A DNA stretch of 64,000 nt from Neobacillus cucumis. GTDB taxonomy: Bacteria; Bacillota; Bacilli; Bacillales_B; DSM-18226. The first letter of the stretch is position 1. Every line of letters starts with the position of its first letter. Made by a program: the position numbers and the translations under genes. The DNA is taken from assembly GCF_023715505.1 (NCBI RefSeq), contig NZ_JAMBOH010000003.1, forward strand, positions 310,001 through 374,000, read 5' to 3'. The notes beneath the pieces are model-generated. The model was given only the letters and a program-made list of their open reading frames with translations. It did not search any database and was not told the origin of the DNA. This document shows, piece by piece, positions 10,173-18,937 of the stretch.

Positions 10173-13100
10173 TTATTCCTTTAGGACCACATTTTTTGAA
10201 CCTAGAATGCTTCTTAGTTTCTCCATGACATGCGGTTCGGATTTTACCCTGTATTGGTCACCTAACCTTATCGTTTTTCGTTTTTCTTCATAGTGAAGAA
10301 CAACAGGGATGTTTCCTTTATTTTCTCGCAAAATCTTATTTATTTTTTGCAGTGATTCCTCATCCCTTATGCCAGTTGAAATTTTTAAATATAAAACTGG
10401 TTGTTGCTTAAAATTGGTGTTTAGCCACTGTTCCATATCAAATACCTGCTGGATGATAAATTGGAGCATGTTCTCTCTCTCTTCAATTCTCCCCTCAAGA
10501 ATGACAAAGCTGCCTTGTTTTAGTAATCCCTGAAACCTTTTAAAGATATTTGGAAAAGCTACAGCCTCCATTTCACCGCTCGAATCACTTATTGTTAAAA
10601 AGGACATCGAATCTCCCTTTTTTGTACGAATCGATTTCATGGCCGAAATATAAACACCTGAAAAAGCCCTTTTCATTTCCGGGTTTAATTGAAATAACAG
10701 CGAGGCTCCGCTGGCTTTCAGCCTTTTTTCATAAATGGAAATGGGATGGTCAGAAAGGTAAAAACCAAGTGCTTCTTTCTCAAAGGTCAATTTATTCTCG
10801 AGACTAATGGGATCCACATGAACGTATTTCGGCTTTGGAATCATGTCATCATCAAATAAGGCAAATTGATCAGCGTCATCCGATTTAAAGATTTGAGCAT
10901 GTTCGATAGCTACATCCAAACTGGCTAAAAGAACAGCACGATCTTCGCCAAATTCATCAAAGGCACCGGAATGTACTAGAAATTCAAGTGTTTTTCGGTT
11001 TACTGCTTTAGAAGAAACCCTGATACAAAAATCAAATAAATCATCAAATCTCTTCCGCTTCCTGGCTTGAAATATCTCCTTTAAGGCAGCACCGCCGACA
11101 TTTTTAATGGCTGCCAGACTATAGCGGATACCGCTTCTTTCAACCTTAAAGGAGTATTTACTTTGATTAATCGATGGAGGAAGGACCAGAATCTCCTTTT
11201 GCCTCGTTTCCATGATATATTGAGCAATTTTTGTATCATTTCCAATGGCTGTGGTAAGGAGCCCAGCCATAAAATGAACAGGAAAATTTGCTTTTAAAAA
11301 TGCCAGCTGATAGGCAATCATACTATAGGCGACAGCATGGCTTCTATTAAATCCATAGTTTGCAAATCGGACAATTAAATCATATATTTCATTCGCCAAT
11401 TCTTCCGTATATCCTTTTTTTATGGCTCCTTGGACAAAGTGATAGCGCTCCTTGTCCAACACCTCTTTTTGTTTTTTCCCAACTGCTCTCCGCAGAAGAT
11501 CCGCTTCACCGAGTGAAAAACCGGCCATTTTAGAAGCAATCTGCATAATTTGCTCTTGGTACACAATAACCCCATATGTATTCTCTAAGATAGGCTCTAA
11601 ATCAGGGTGGGGATAATCAACATCCGCCCTGCCATGTTTTCGGTCAATATAGAGAGGAATGTTTTCCATAGGCCCCGGGCGATACAAGGCATTTACTGCC
11701 ACGATATCTTCAAATCGTGACGGCTTTAACCTCGTCAACACCTTCCTCATTCCCTCCGATTCAAGCTGAAAGATCCCTGTGGTTTCACCCCGTGCAAGTA
11801 ATTCAAAGGTGTTGGTGTCTACTAGCGGCACTTGCTTAATGTCAACCTTCTTTCCCGATTCTCGATAAATAGAATTTAAAATGGTTTCAATCAGTGAAAG
11901 ATTTCGGAGACCAAGAAAGTCCATTTTTAGTAAACCAATCTCCTCAAGGTGTTCCATTGAATATTGGGTTAAGTACACATTTCCCGATCCTCGTTGAATC
12001 GGGATTAATTCCACTAGCTGCTTCTCACTAAGGACCACACCGGCAGCATGTGTGGAAGTGTGGCGAGGAAGCCCTTCAAGCTTGAGAGCTGTCTCAAAAA
12101 GTCTTTGATTTAGCGGTGTATCCTTCACAAACCTTCTTAATGGCTCTGATTCTTTAAATGCGGCTTCCAAATCAATCCCTAAGCGGGATGGAACCAATCT
12201 TGATAAATACTCCAATTCTTTTGTATTTAAGCCAAACGCTCTGCCGACATCCCTTAAAGCCGCTTTTGCAGCGAGCGTTCCAAACGTAACGATTTGGGCG
12301 ACATGCATTTCCCCATATTTTTTTGCGACGTAATCGATAACCTCGTCACGGCGGTGATCAGGAAAGTCTATATCAATATCAGGCATCGATACCCTTTCAG
12401 GATTTAAAAAACGCTCAAATAATAGATTATGTTCAATCGGATCTACATCTGTGATATACAGTACATAAGCGACAAGCGAACCTGCCGCCGAGCCCCGCCC
12501 GGGTCCAGTTAAAATATTATGATCGCGGGCATATCTCATAAAATCCCAAACAATTAAAAAATAGTTGCTAAACTTCATTCGTTTAATCACGGCAAGTTCA
12601 AATTGCAATCGGTCTAAATATTCCTTGCCAGGGTTAGGAAAGCGTTCGAACAATCCTTTTTGGCACAGTTGATCAAGAAATTCCTCAGCGGGAATTCCAT
12701 TATCGTTTGGAAATGTTGGTAAATATGTTTTATTAAGTTCGATATTTACCGTACAACGTTCTGCTATTTTCAGGGAGTTTTCCAAAACTTCTGGAAGTAC
12801 TGAAAAACTATCGACCATTTCCTTGGCACTCTTCAAATAAAACTGGTCGCTATCTAGTTTTTCTCTATGCTCATCCTGGAGTTTATCACCATTTTTAATG
12901 GCTAATAAACATTCGTGCGCGAAGGTATCTTCTTTTTCTAAATAATGTACTCTGTTTGTGGCTACCAGCGGAATGTTTTCTTCCTTAGAAATGTCAAGAA
13001 ACTGTTTAAATATCTTGACTTCATCTTCCAACTGATGCTGTTGAACCGATAAGAAAAAGCTGCCATTCCCGAATATGTAGTCGAGTTTACGGATTAAGCT

Positions 13101-13535
13101 TCTTGCATATTCCTGATTCCCGTTCAAAAGTGATTGTTCAATTTCCCCTTCTAAACCTGGAGAAATCGCGATAAGCCCCTGTGCATAAGACTTCAGCCAT
13201 TTAAACGGGATTCCATTTTTGGATTTTGTTTGAACAGCGCTTGATATTTTTAATAGGTTTTTAAATCCTTCTTCTGTTTCGGCAAGTAATACAAGTGGGT
13301 AAGCGGCATTTTCCGACCTTTCACTTTCCACATCTACGGTTAAACCAATGATCGGTTTAAGGTTTTTTTTCTTACAAAGTTTATAAAATTCAATCGTTCC
13401 GTACATTACATTTCGATCCGTTAAGGCAAGGGCACTAAATCCCTTACTTATAGCATTTTCAATTAAATTTGGTATAGATGCCGTACTTGTCAACAAGCTA
13501 TAGGCACTATACACCTGGAGGTGAATAAAAGACAT
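10173..13535 (-). CDS. dnaE: DNA polymerase III alpha subunit DnaE
   Basis: Replicative polymerase that, in Gram-positives, extends primers before PolC takes over. 1120 residues, the usual DnaE length. The PHP domain opens with FIHLQVYSAYSLLTSTAS; palm motifs are GPGRGSAAGSLVAYVLY and the catalytic PDIDIDFPDHRRDEV; the helix-hairpin-helix region follows NYGFNRSHAVAYSMIAYQLA; an OB-fold region lies near residues 985-1060 (FSGVYISAMKSIRTKKGD). The absence of an internal exonuclease insertion separates it from PolC. Start ATG is preceded by GGTGTGA. Confidence 0.97.
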   Translation of the reverse strand: MSFIHLQVYSAYSLLTSTASIPNLIENAISKGFSALALTDRNVMYGTIEFYKLCKKKNLKPIIGLTVDVESERSENAAYPLVLLAETEEGFKNLLKISSAVQTKSKNGIPFKWLKSYAQGLIAISPGLEGEIEQSLLNGNQEYARSLIRKLDYIFGNGSFFLSVQQHQLEDEVKIFKQFLDISKEENIPLVATNRVHYLEKEDTFAHECLLAIKNGDKLQDEHREKLDSDQFYLKSAKEMVDSFSVLPEVLENSLKIAERCTVNIELNKTYLPTFPNDNGIPAEEFLDQLCQKGLFERFPNPGKEYLDRLQFELAVIKRMKFSNYFLIVWDFMRYARDHNILTGPGRGSAAGSLVAYVLYITDVDPIEHNLLFERFLNPERVSMPDIDIDFPDHRRDEVIDYVAKKYGEMHVAQIVTFGTLAAKAALRDVGRAFGLNTKELEYLSRLVPSRLGIDLEAAFKESEPLRRFVKDTPLNQRLFETALKLEGLPRHTSTHAAGVVLSEKQLVELIPIQRGSGNVYLTQYSMEHLEEIGLLKMDFLGLRNLSLIETILNSIYRESGKKVDIKQVPLVDTNTFELLARGETTGIFQLESEGMRKVLTRLKPSRFEDIVAVNALYRPGPMENIPLYIDRKHGRADVDYPHPDLEPILENTYGVIVYQEQIMQIASKMAGFSLGEADLLRRAVGKKQKEVLDKERYHFVQGAIKKGYTEELANEIYDLIVRFANYGFNRSHAVAYSMIAYQLAFLKANFPVHFMAGLLTTAIGNDTKIAQYIMETRQKEILVLPPSINQSKYSFKVERSGIRYSLAAIKNVGGAALKEIFQARKRKRFDDLFDFCIRVSSKAVNRKTLEFLVHSGAFDEFGEDRAVLLASLDVAIEHAQIFKSDDADQFALFDDDMIPKPKYVHVDPISLENKLTFEKEALGFYLSDHPISIYEKRLKASGASLLFQLNPEMKRAFSGVYISAMKSIRTKKGDSMSFLTISDSSGEMEAVAFPNIFKRFQGLLKQGSFVILEGRIEERENMLQFIIQQVFDMEQWLNTNFKQQPVLYLKISTGIRDEESLQKINKILRENKGNIPVVLHYEEKRKTIRLGDQYRVKSEPHVMEKLRSILGSKNVVLKE

Positions 13536-13618
13536 AATGTCACACCGTTTCTTAAAAAAATTTCATTAATTTAATTATAGAGCTTAAGACGAAAAAAAGA
13601 AAATATGTTCTTATTTAC

Positions 13619-13745
13619 AGAAAAGCGAAAGCGCCTTGCACAGGGGCGACAGGCATAAGACGAGCCGGCGAGAAGGCTGCTCTTTAGCCTTCTTGACGGG
13701 TTGGCTTATGACCCCGAGCCCCTAGGCGCTGCAGCTAGACAATTC
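13619..13745 (+). repeat. Dispersed hairpin repeat, standard copy (R2)
   Basis: AGAAAAGCGAAAGCGCC ... TAGGCGCTGCAGCTAGACA. Nested stems: GGGGC/GCCCC, CATAAG/CTTATG and AGAAGGCT/AGCCTTCT. Directly followed by the isolated left end of another copy (13746-13764). Confidence 0.85.
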
Positions 13746-13764
13746 AGAAAAGCGGAAGCGCCTT
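13746..13764 (+). repeat. Solo left end of the hairpin repeat
   Basis: GAAAAGCGGAAGCGCCTTA matches only the first part of the repeat and then runs into unrelated sequence, so this looks like a truncated second copy placed in tandem after R2. Confidence 0.6.
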
Positions 13765-13788
13765 AAATGATGGTTATTTTTTTGCTAA

Positions 13789-13818
13789 CTCATATTCCCA
13801 GACTCTTGTCCATATAAA
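13789..13818 (+). promoter_or_regulatory. Candidate sigma-E promoter of ytrHI
   Basis: CTCATATT (13789-13796), 14 bases, CATATAAAT (13811-13819 region) fits the mother-cell sigma-E consensus (ATATT-like -35 and CATACAAT-like -10). ytrHI is a sigma-E unit in B. subtilis, which supports the call. Confidence 0.55.
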
Positions 13819-13850
13819 TGAATATAACTATTTATAAGGGCGGTTTGCTC

Positions 13851-14189
13851 ATGAAAGAAATTGGTTTTTTTCCTGCTTTTATTGAGGGCTACTTTATAGC
13901 GCTAGGAGTCGTGCTTGGCGGTTCCTTAATTGGTGGAATTGCTTCATTCCTAACCGGACAGCCCCCACTTACCACAGTCTACCGGCTATCCTCCGCACTC
14001 AGGATTTGGGCAATCGTTTCAGCGATTGGCGGAACATTCGATGCGGTTTACACCTTTGAAAGAGGCCTATTCAATGCGGATACAAAAGATCTTTTCAAAC
14101 AACTATTACTTATCCTTTCTGCCCTAGGCGGTGCCCAGACAGGGGCTCTCATCATTAATTGGTTAACCCAGGAGCATATATCGTCATGA
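13851..14189 (+). CDS. ytrH: Sporulation membrane protein YtrH
   Basis: 112 residues with three hydrophobic stretches (about 9-33, 49-63, 81-103) and the conserved GGSLIGGIASFLTGQPPLTT and GGTFDAVYTFERGLF. Matches YtrH, needed for full spore resistance in B. subtilis; the molecular role is unknown. I start at the ATG at 13851, 7 bases after AAGGGCGG, because an upstream in-frame ATG lacks a ribosome site. Overlaps ytrI by ATGA. Confidence 0.9.
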   Translation: MKEIGFFPAFIEGYFIALGVVLGGSLIGGIASFLTGQPPLTTVYRLSSALRIWAIVSAIGGTFDAVYTFERGLFNADTKDLFKQLLLILSALGGAQTGALIINWLTQEHISS

Positions 14190-14686
14190 GGGTCCCGCAA
14201 TTATACAAGAGACCCGGCTGGCAGCGTTTTTTTGCCGGAACAGCGGTTGGAGGAGCGATTAGCTGGTGTATCTTTCTATATATTTACGGTGTTTGGCAGG
14301 AAGAAAACACGGAGTTAATTCAAAAACAGCAGAAACAGATTGTTGACTTAAATAATGAGAAAAAGATATGGCAGGATGAGTATAAGGAAATTAATCGGCG
14401 TAAGATTGAACAGCTAACGGTTCAGAAGATTAATATTAAAATTACAAATGCCGAAAAATATAAGTTAGACTCGTTGAGTGTGCTTGAAACTGAAGATTCT
14501 GTCCATGATGACATCAGTATGATGCTTGCTAAGGATATTGACACGGTTTATAAAAGTAAAGACTTAATAAAAAAAATTATTGAAAACAAACAAGTAAAAA
14601 TCAATGATAAAAGATATAAATTAAAAGTGAAAGAAATGGTGATTTATACAAACTTAACAATCCAACTAGAAATTGATTTTGAATGA
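14186..14686 (+). CDS. ytrI: Sporulation protein YtrI
   Basis: 166 residues: a basic N-terminus, one membrane segment (about 18-40, FFAGTAVGGAISWCIFLYIYG), a coiled-coil-rich region (about 44-80), and a C-terminal domain that begins KINIKITNAEKYKLDSLS. Fits YtrI, the partner of YtrH. The start ATG overlaps the ytrH stop (ATGA), with AGGAG 11 bases upstream. A hairpin repeat begins at the base after the stop codon. Confidence 0.88.
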   Translation: MRVPQLYKRPGWQRFFAGTAVGGAISWCIFLYIYGVWQEENTELIQKQQKQIVDLNNEKKIWQDEYKEINRRKIEQLTVQKINIKITNAEKYKLDSLSVLETEDSVHDDISMMLAKDIDTVYKSKDLIKKIIENKQVKINDKRYKLKVKEMVIYTNLTIQLEIDFE

Positions 14687-14834
14687 GAAAAGCGGAAGCG
14701 CCTTGATCTGGGAAAAAAGCAGTTCATTTTTCCTAGGGGCGACAGGCATAGGACGAGCCGGCGAGAAGGCTGCTTTTTAGCCTTCTAAACGGATTGGCTT
14801 ATGACCCCAGGCCCAAGGCGCTGCAGCTAGACAA
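14687..14834 (+). repeat. Dispersed hairpin repeat, standard copy (R3)
   Basis: GAAAAGCGGAAGCGCCTTG ... AAGGCGCTGCAGCTAGACA, beginning immediately after the TGA of ytrI. Stems include AGAAGGCT/AGCCTTCT. It has about 25 extra bases near the left end relative to R2. Confidence 0.85.
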
Positions 14835-14862
14835 ACGGCCCTGAAAGCGGGCCGTTTTATTT
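14833..14862. terminator. Terminator between ytrI and nrnA
   Basis: AAACGGCCC, 7-base loop, GGGCCGTTT followed by TATTTT. The T run favours the plus-strand ytrHI transcript. Confidence 0.8.
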
Positions 14863-14869
14863 TAGCAGT

Positions 14870-15814
14870 CTATTTTGTATAGGCCTCGCAAACTTTCCCT
14901 AATTCATTAACGACTTGTTCCACTTCGTCCCATGAATAAATGGTTGCACCCGAAGCAAGTGGATGTCCGCCGCCGTTAAATTTCCTGGCGACCACATTTA
15001 TAACAGGTCCCTTTGAACGGAGTCTTACCCGGATTTGTTTCTCTTCCTCAATGAAAAAGACCCACGCTTTGATGCCTTTTACATCCCCGAGTGTGCCAAC
15101 AAGCAAGGATGCTTCAGCAGGTCTTGCGTTATACTCAGTGAGTAATTCTTTCGTAATCATAACAGAAGCCACACCGTTGGGCTGTAGTTCAAAGTTTTGC
15201 AAAATATAACCTTGTAATTTAATGATCTTAGGATCTAATTCGTACATTTGGTCAAAAAGTTCAGTACGGGAAAAATTGTAATGAATTAATTCACCTGCAT
15301 AAGCAAATGTCTTTTCAGTCGAGCTTGGAAATAAAAATCTTCCCGTGTCGCCAACAATTCCCGCAAACAATAGTCTTGCCGCTTCGTCATTCATTTTCAA
15401 GCCCAATTGTTTACCTTTTAGATAAAATTCATAGATCATTTCACTGCAGGAACTTGCGTTAGTGTCGACCCATAGCAAGTCACCATAGGGCTCCATGTTT
15501 GGGTGATGATCAATTTTAATTAATTTATCGCCTAAATTGTAGCGGCGGTCATCAATTCTTTCCTGATTAGCTGTATCACAAACAATCACCAATGCCCCTT
15601 TATAAACCTCATCCTCAATCACATCAAGCCGGCGCAGGAAATTTAGCGTTGGCTCCTCTTGACCTACGGCAAAGATTTTTTTCTCCGGAAAGGATTCCTT
15701 TAAAATAGCTGTTAATCCGCCTTGTGAACCGTATGCATCGGGGTCTGGACGGACATGACGATGAACAATAATTGTTTCATATTGCTTAATCGCATTTAAA
15801 ATTTCTTCAATCAT
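14870..15814 (-). CDS. nrnA: Oligoribonuclease / pAp phosphatase NrnA (YtqI)
   Basis: Degrades very short RNAs and dephosphorylates 3'-phosphoadenosine 5'-phosphate. 314 residues of the DHH/DHHA1 family. Metal-binding motifs are HRHVRPDPDAYGSQGG (about 20-34), VCDTANQERID, the DHH motif KIDHHPNMEPYGD, and GGGHPLASGATI in the C-terminal DHHA1 domain. I start at the ATG at 15814, 8 bases after AAGGAG; a GTG two codons earlier is too close to the ribosome site. Confidence 0.94.
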   Translation of the reverse strand: MIEEILNAIKQYETIIVHRHVRPDPDAYGSQGGLTAILKESFPEKKIFAVGQEEPTLNFLRRLDVIEDEVYKGALVIVCDTANQERIDDRRYNLGDKLIKIDHHPNMEPYGDLLWVDTNASSCSEMIYEFYLKGKQLGLKMNDEAARLLFAGIVGDTGRFLFPSSTEKTFAYAGELIHYNFSRTELFDQMYELDPKIIKLQGYILQNFELQPNGVASVMITKELLTEYNARPAEASLLVGTLGDVKGIKAWVFFIEEEKQIRVRLRSKGPVINVVARKFNGGGHPLASGATIYSWDEVEQVVNELGKVCEAYTK

Positions 15815-15904
15815 GAACACTGCTCCTTATGTACCAATTATGGCTTTTTTTATCAATCCACGCTAAAATAATAGATGACTTCTAGAAATTTGGGGGATTG
15901 AATA

Positions 15905-16216
15905 ATGTTTGTACTCGTTGTATTGATTGTCGTTTTATTTGCTTTCTACTTATTTTATAAAACAAAATACTTTAGAAGCAACCGTCAAGTTGAAAAGAAA
16001 TGGCTTTCCGCAAAATCAAATATTGCTCTAGGCCTTTTTGTCTGCTTATTTGGCATTAATCATCTTTTCTTTATATCTGAGACTACCACATCATACATTA
16101 TTGCATCCATCTTTACTATTTATGGTGCTTACTTCAGCTGGATTGGCTTCAAAAAATATAAGCACTATCTGCCCTTTGCGATCGAAGAGGCTAAGAGTCT
16201 TGAAGCCCAAAAATAA
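15905..16216 (+). CDS. ytpI: YtpI-like membrane protein
   Basis: 103 residues with an N-terminal membrane segment (residues 2-18) and two more near 42-60 and 65-82. The charged cytosolic stretch KTKYFRSNRQVEKKW follows the first. Size and position between nrnA and ytoI match YtpI; its function is unknown. The ATG follows GGGGGATTGAATA. Confidence 0.8.
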   Translation: MFVLVVLIVVLFAFYLFYKTKYFRSNRQVEKKWLSAKSNIALGLFVCLFGINHLFFISETTTSYIIASIFTIYGAYFSWIGFKKYKHYLPFAIEEAKSLEAQK

Positions 16217-16220
16217 GTTG

Positions 16221-16253
16221 AGCCGCTTCTTTTTTGAGAGAAGCGGCTTTCTT
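16221..16253. terminator. Terminator between ytpI and ytoI
   Basis: AGCCGCTTCT / AGAAGCGGCT with an 8-base loop, then TTCTTG. Serves ytpI and possibly the convergent ytoI. Confidence 0.85.
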
Positions 16254-16263
16254 GTTAATAGTT

Positions 16264-17583
16264 TTAATTTCGATCAATTAACTGACACATCATCATTGCT
16301 TTGCCAACCAACACACCATCATTAAAAACCTCAACATCCACTTTTCCAAATTTACGGCCTACTTCAAGTATTTTAGGAACAATTTCCAAAGTACTCTCCA
16401 TTTGAACCGGTTTTAGAAAGTAAATCGTCATATTTTCTACAACCAAATCACCTTTTTTATAGCTGCGCAAGACCCGATTTGCCGCGTCAGATACAATTGT
16501 AGTGAATACTCCATAAGAAATCGTTCCAAGATGATTGGTCATTTGAGGAGTTACTACACAGGAATAGACTTCTTCTCCTTTAGCTTTCCCTTGGACTAAG
16601 ACCATTTGGTTGGTAATGATATCGTCTATTGTTTCACCAACCTGCGGCTGACGCTGATTCATTTGTAGTGCCTTTAATACATCTTGACGACTAATAATAC
16701 CTTCGAGACGATTGGAATCATCGGTAACAGGCAGGACCTCAATCCCTTCCCAGACCATAGTATGAGCTGTTGAGGCGACACTTGTTTTTCCGTTCACGGT
16801 CATCGGATTTTTTGTCATGATTTTTTCAATCGGAGTATCTAATTCTTGGCCTAGTATATCTTTACTAGTGGCCATTCCTTGAATTTTCATGTTTTGGTCG
16901 ACAACAGGGTAGCGGCTATGAGTCGTTTTTTGATTTAACTCATGCCACTTGGACACTTTATCTGATGTTTTGAGATAATAGGTATCCTCAAGATGTGTTA
17001 AAATGTCTTCTACCAGGATGATTTCTTTTTTGATTAATTGGTCATAGATGGCGCGGTTAATCATCGTAGCTACCGTGAAGGTATCATAACTAGTTGAAAT
17101 GACCGGCAATTCCAGTTTGTCTGCGAGCTTTTTCACATGGTCTTCAGAATCAAATCCACCTGTAATTAAAACAGCCGCTCCTGCTTTTAAAGCAAGCTCA
17201 TGTGCCTGTGTCCGGTTACCAACAATCAGAAGGTTACCCGCTTCCGTGTAGCGCATCATGGCTTCTAGTTTCATGGCACCAATCACGAACTTATTAAGTG
17301 TTTTATGTAAACCCGTTCTTCCGCCTAATACCTGCCCGTCAACAATATTTACAACTTCTGCAAATGTCAGTTTTTCGATATTTTCTTTCTTCTTTCGTTC
17401 AATCCGAATCGTTCCGACCCGTTCGATTGTGCTGACATACCCTTTATTTTCAGCTTCTTTTATCGCTCTATAGGCCGTTCCTTCACTTACGGTCATCGCC
17501 CTGGCGATTTGCCGCACTGATATTTTTTCCCCTATTGGAAGTCCATCAATGTATTGCAAAATTTGTTCATGCTTAGTAGCCAA
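16264..17583 (-). CDS. ytoI: CBS/DRTGG/hotdog-domain regulator-like protein YtoI
   Basis: 439 residues in four modules: a winged helix (about 1-60, IARAMTVSEGTAYRAIKEAENKG), a DRTGG domain (about 70-185, NKFVIGAMKLEAMMRY and GNLLIVGNR), two CBS repeats (about 190-310, KIMTKNPMTVNGKTSVAS and GIISRQDVLKAL) and a C-terminal hotdog fold (about 320-439). The combination suggests a nucleotide-sensing regulator; its target is unknown. I chose TTG at 17583 (MATKHEQIL) because GGGTGA lies 5 bases upstream and the length then equals the B. subtilis homologue; a GTG three codons earlier is possible. Confidence 0.88.
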   Translation of the reverse strand: MATKHEQILQYIDGLPIGEKISVRQIARAMTVSEGTAYRAIKEAENKGYVSTIERVGTIRIERKKKENIEKLTFAEVVNIVDGQVLGGRTGLHKTLNKFVIGAMKLEAMMRYTEAGNLLIVGNRTQAHELALKAGAAVLITGGFDSEDHVKKLADKLELPVISTSYDTFTVATMINRAIYDQLIKKEIILVEDILTHLEDTYYLKTSDKVSKWHELNQKTTHSRYPVVDQNMKIQGMATSKDILGQELDTPIEKIMTKNPMTVNGKTSVASTAHTMVWEGIEVLPVTDDSNRLEGIISRQDVLKALQMNQRQPQVGETIDDIITNQMVLVQGKAKGEEVYSCVVTPQMTNHLGTISYGVFTTIVSDAANRVLRSYKKGDLVVENMTIYFLKPVQMESTLEIVPKILEVGRKFGKVDVEVFNDGVLVGKAMMMCQLIDRN

Positions 17584-17700
17584 AGCCTTCACCCTTTATG
17601 GTTTGAATTCCAATTCATCCAGTCTTAAACCGGAATAATGTCTATTTTTCATTATAAAGTGTTGAATGCCTTGATTCAATGCGGTTTCTCACAATTTAAA

Positions 17701-17746
17701 AGAGGAAAGCGCCTTCTTTACAGGCGCTTTAAGGAGCTAGAGCTAA
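17701..17746 (+). repeat. Mini copy of the hairpin repeat (R4)
   Basis: AGGAAAGCGCCT, 7 bases, AGGCGCTTT, then AAGGAGCTAGAGCT. Only the outermost stem and right end of the family remain. On the minus strand the hairpin is followed by a T-rich stretch and could terminate the small membrane gene. Confidence 0.55.
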
Positions 17747-17757
17747 ATTTTAATAAA

Positions 17758-17994
17758 TTAATAGTAAGACCGGGACTTTTTCTTTAATCGTCCTGACTGC
17801 ATTTTTCGGACTGTTTTCTTTGGACTGTAGAGAAGTCCAGTTAGATTGCCTGCAATCACAATTAAAGCAAACGCCAGCCATGTTAAGGAAAATATCCCTG
17901 GTGCCCCGTCAAGGTTCACGGACAATCTGGGTACAGCGAAATAGAGCATAACCCCCGCAAGCAATAAGCAAAGTAAATATCGGTTCTTTTTCAT
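17758..17994 (-). CDS. Small two-segment membrane protein, function unknown
   Basis: 78 residues with two predicted membrane helices (about 5-22 and 34-54) and a strongly basic tail (SPKKTVRKMQSGRLKKKSRSYY without its last few residues is enough to show the charge). The ATG is 8 bases after GGGAGG, a strong ribosome site, which supports a real gene. It stands alone between ytoI and ytkL. I do not recognise a family. Confidence 0.7.
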   Translation of the reverse strand: MKKNRYLLCLLLAGVMLYFAVPRLSVNLDGAPGIFSLTWLAFALIVIAGNLTGLLYSPKKTVRKMQSGRLKKKSRSYY

Positions 17995-18074
17995 CTACAT
18001 TTCCTCCCTAAAAGACTGCTTGTTTATTTTTATGCTAGCGGAAGGAAAAAAAGTATGTGAAAACCTCTAAACAA

Positions 18075-18755
18075 TTAAATTTCTATTGCCTCACCCGGTG
18101 TTAGTACAAGTCCATTAATATTGGAAAGCATTTCAATAAACTGATTAGGATCTTGTTTAATTGGCGGGAAGGTATTGTAATGGATTGGAACCACTGTTTT
18201 AGCTTTCAACAGTTCAGCCGCATAGGCAGCATCTTCCGGACCCATTGTAAAGTTATCACCTATCGGCAGGAAGGCAAGGTCGATTGGATGACGCTCACCA
18301 ATTAATTTCATATCAGAGAAAAGAGCTGTATCACCCGCGTGGTAAATGGTCTTCCCTTCACTCATAAGGAGGATTCCAGCCGGCATCCCGCAATAAACAA
18401 TTTGATTATCATTTGTTGTATAGCTTGAACCGTGGAAAGCCTGAGTCAGCTTTATTCTTCCAAACTCAAATTGATAGGAGCCACCAATATGCATACCATG
18501 TGTTTTTACTCCCTGCCAGCTTAAAAAAGTAGACAGTTCGTCCGTTGCCACCACAAGTGCATCATTCCTTTTGGCAAGCTCCACTGTATCCCCGACATGG
18601 TCATTATGGCCATGCGATAAAATGATTACATCGGCTTTTACGTCCTCCACCCTTAAATCGGTTAATGAGTTACCTGTAATAAACGGGTCAATAATGATAT
18701 TTTTTCCTTGCGTGTTAATTTGAACAACTGAATGCCCATGATATGATACTTTCAT
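18075..18755 (-). CDS. ytkL: Metal-dependent hydrolase, UPF0173 / metallo-beta-lactamase fold (YtkL)
   Basis: 226 residues with a beta-lactamase fold: the HxHxDH motif [11 protein letters not shown] (about 49-59), [12 protein letters not shown] and a C-terminal [10 protein letters not shown] supply the two-metal site. Belongs to the UPF0173 family; the natural substrate is not known. I start at ATG 18755 (MKVSYHGHS), 9 bases after AAGGAG, rather than three codons upstream where the codon abuts the ribosome site. Confidence 0.9.
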   Translation of the reverse strand: MKVSYHGHSVVQINTQGKNIIIDPFITGNSLTDLRVEDVKADVIILSHGHNDHVGDTVELAKRNDALVVATDELSTFLSWQGVKTHGMHIGGSYQFEFGRIKLTQAFHGSSYTTNDNQIVYCGMPAGILLMSEGKTIYHAGDTALFSDMKLIGERHPIDLAFLPIGDNFTMGPEDAAYAAELLKAKTVVPIHYNTFPPIKQDPNQFIEMLSNINGLVLTPGEAIEI

Positions 18756-18937
18756 TCTTAACAACTCCTTTTTATCGTTCTATTTATGTCTTCCATAAGA
18801 ATTTAAGAATTCCTTCTTACTTTATACCCATAACCGTCTCTTTTTAGAGCATGATAGGTTTGGATAGTTTACTTTTACGATTAATCTTGTTACGCTCAAA
18901 TTGGTTTTGATTTTAAGGTAATGGGGGTCCCCTAATC

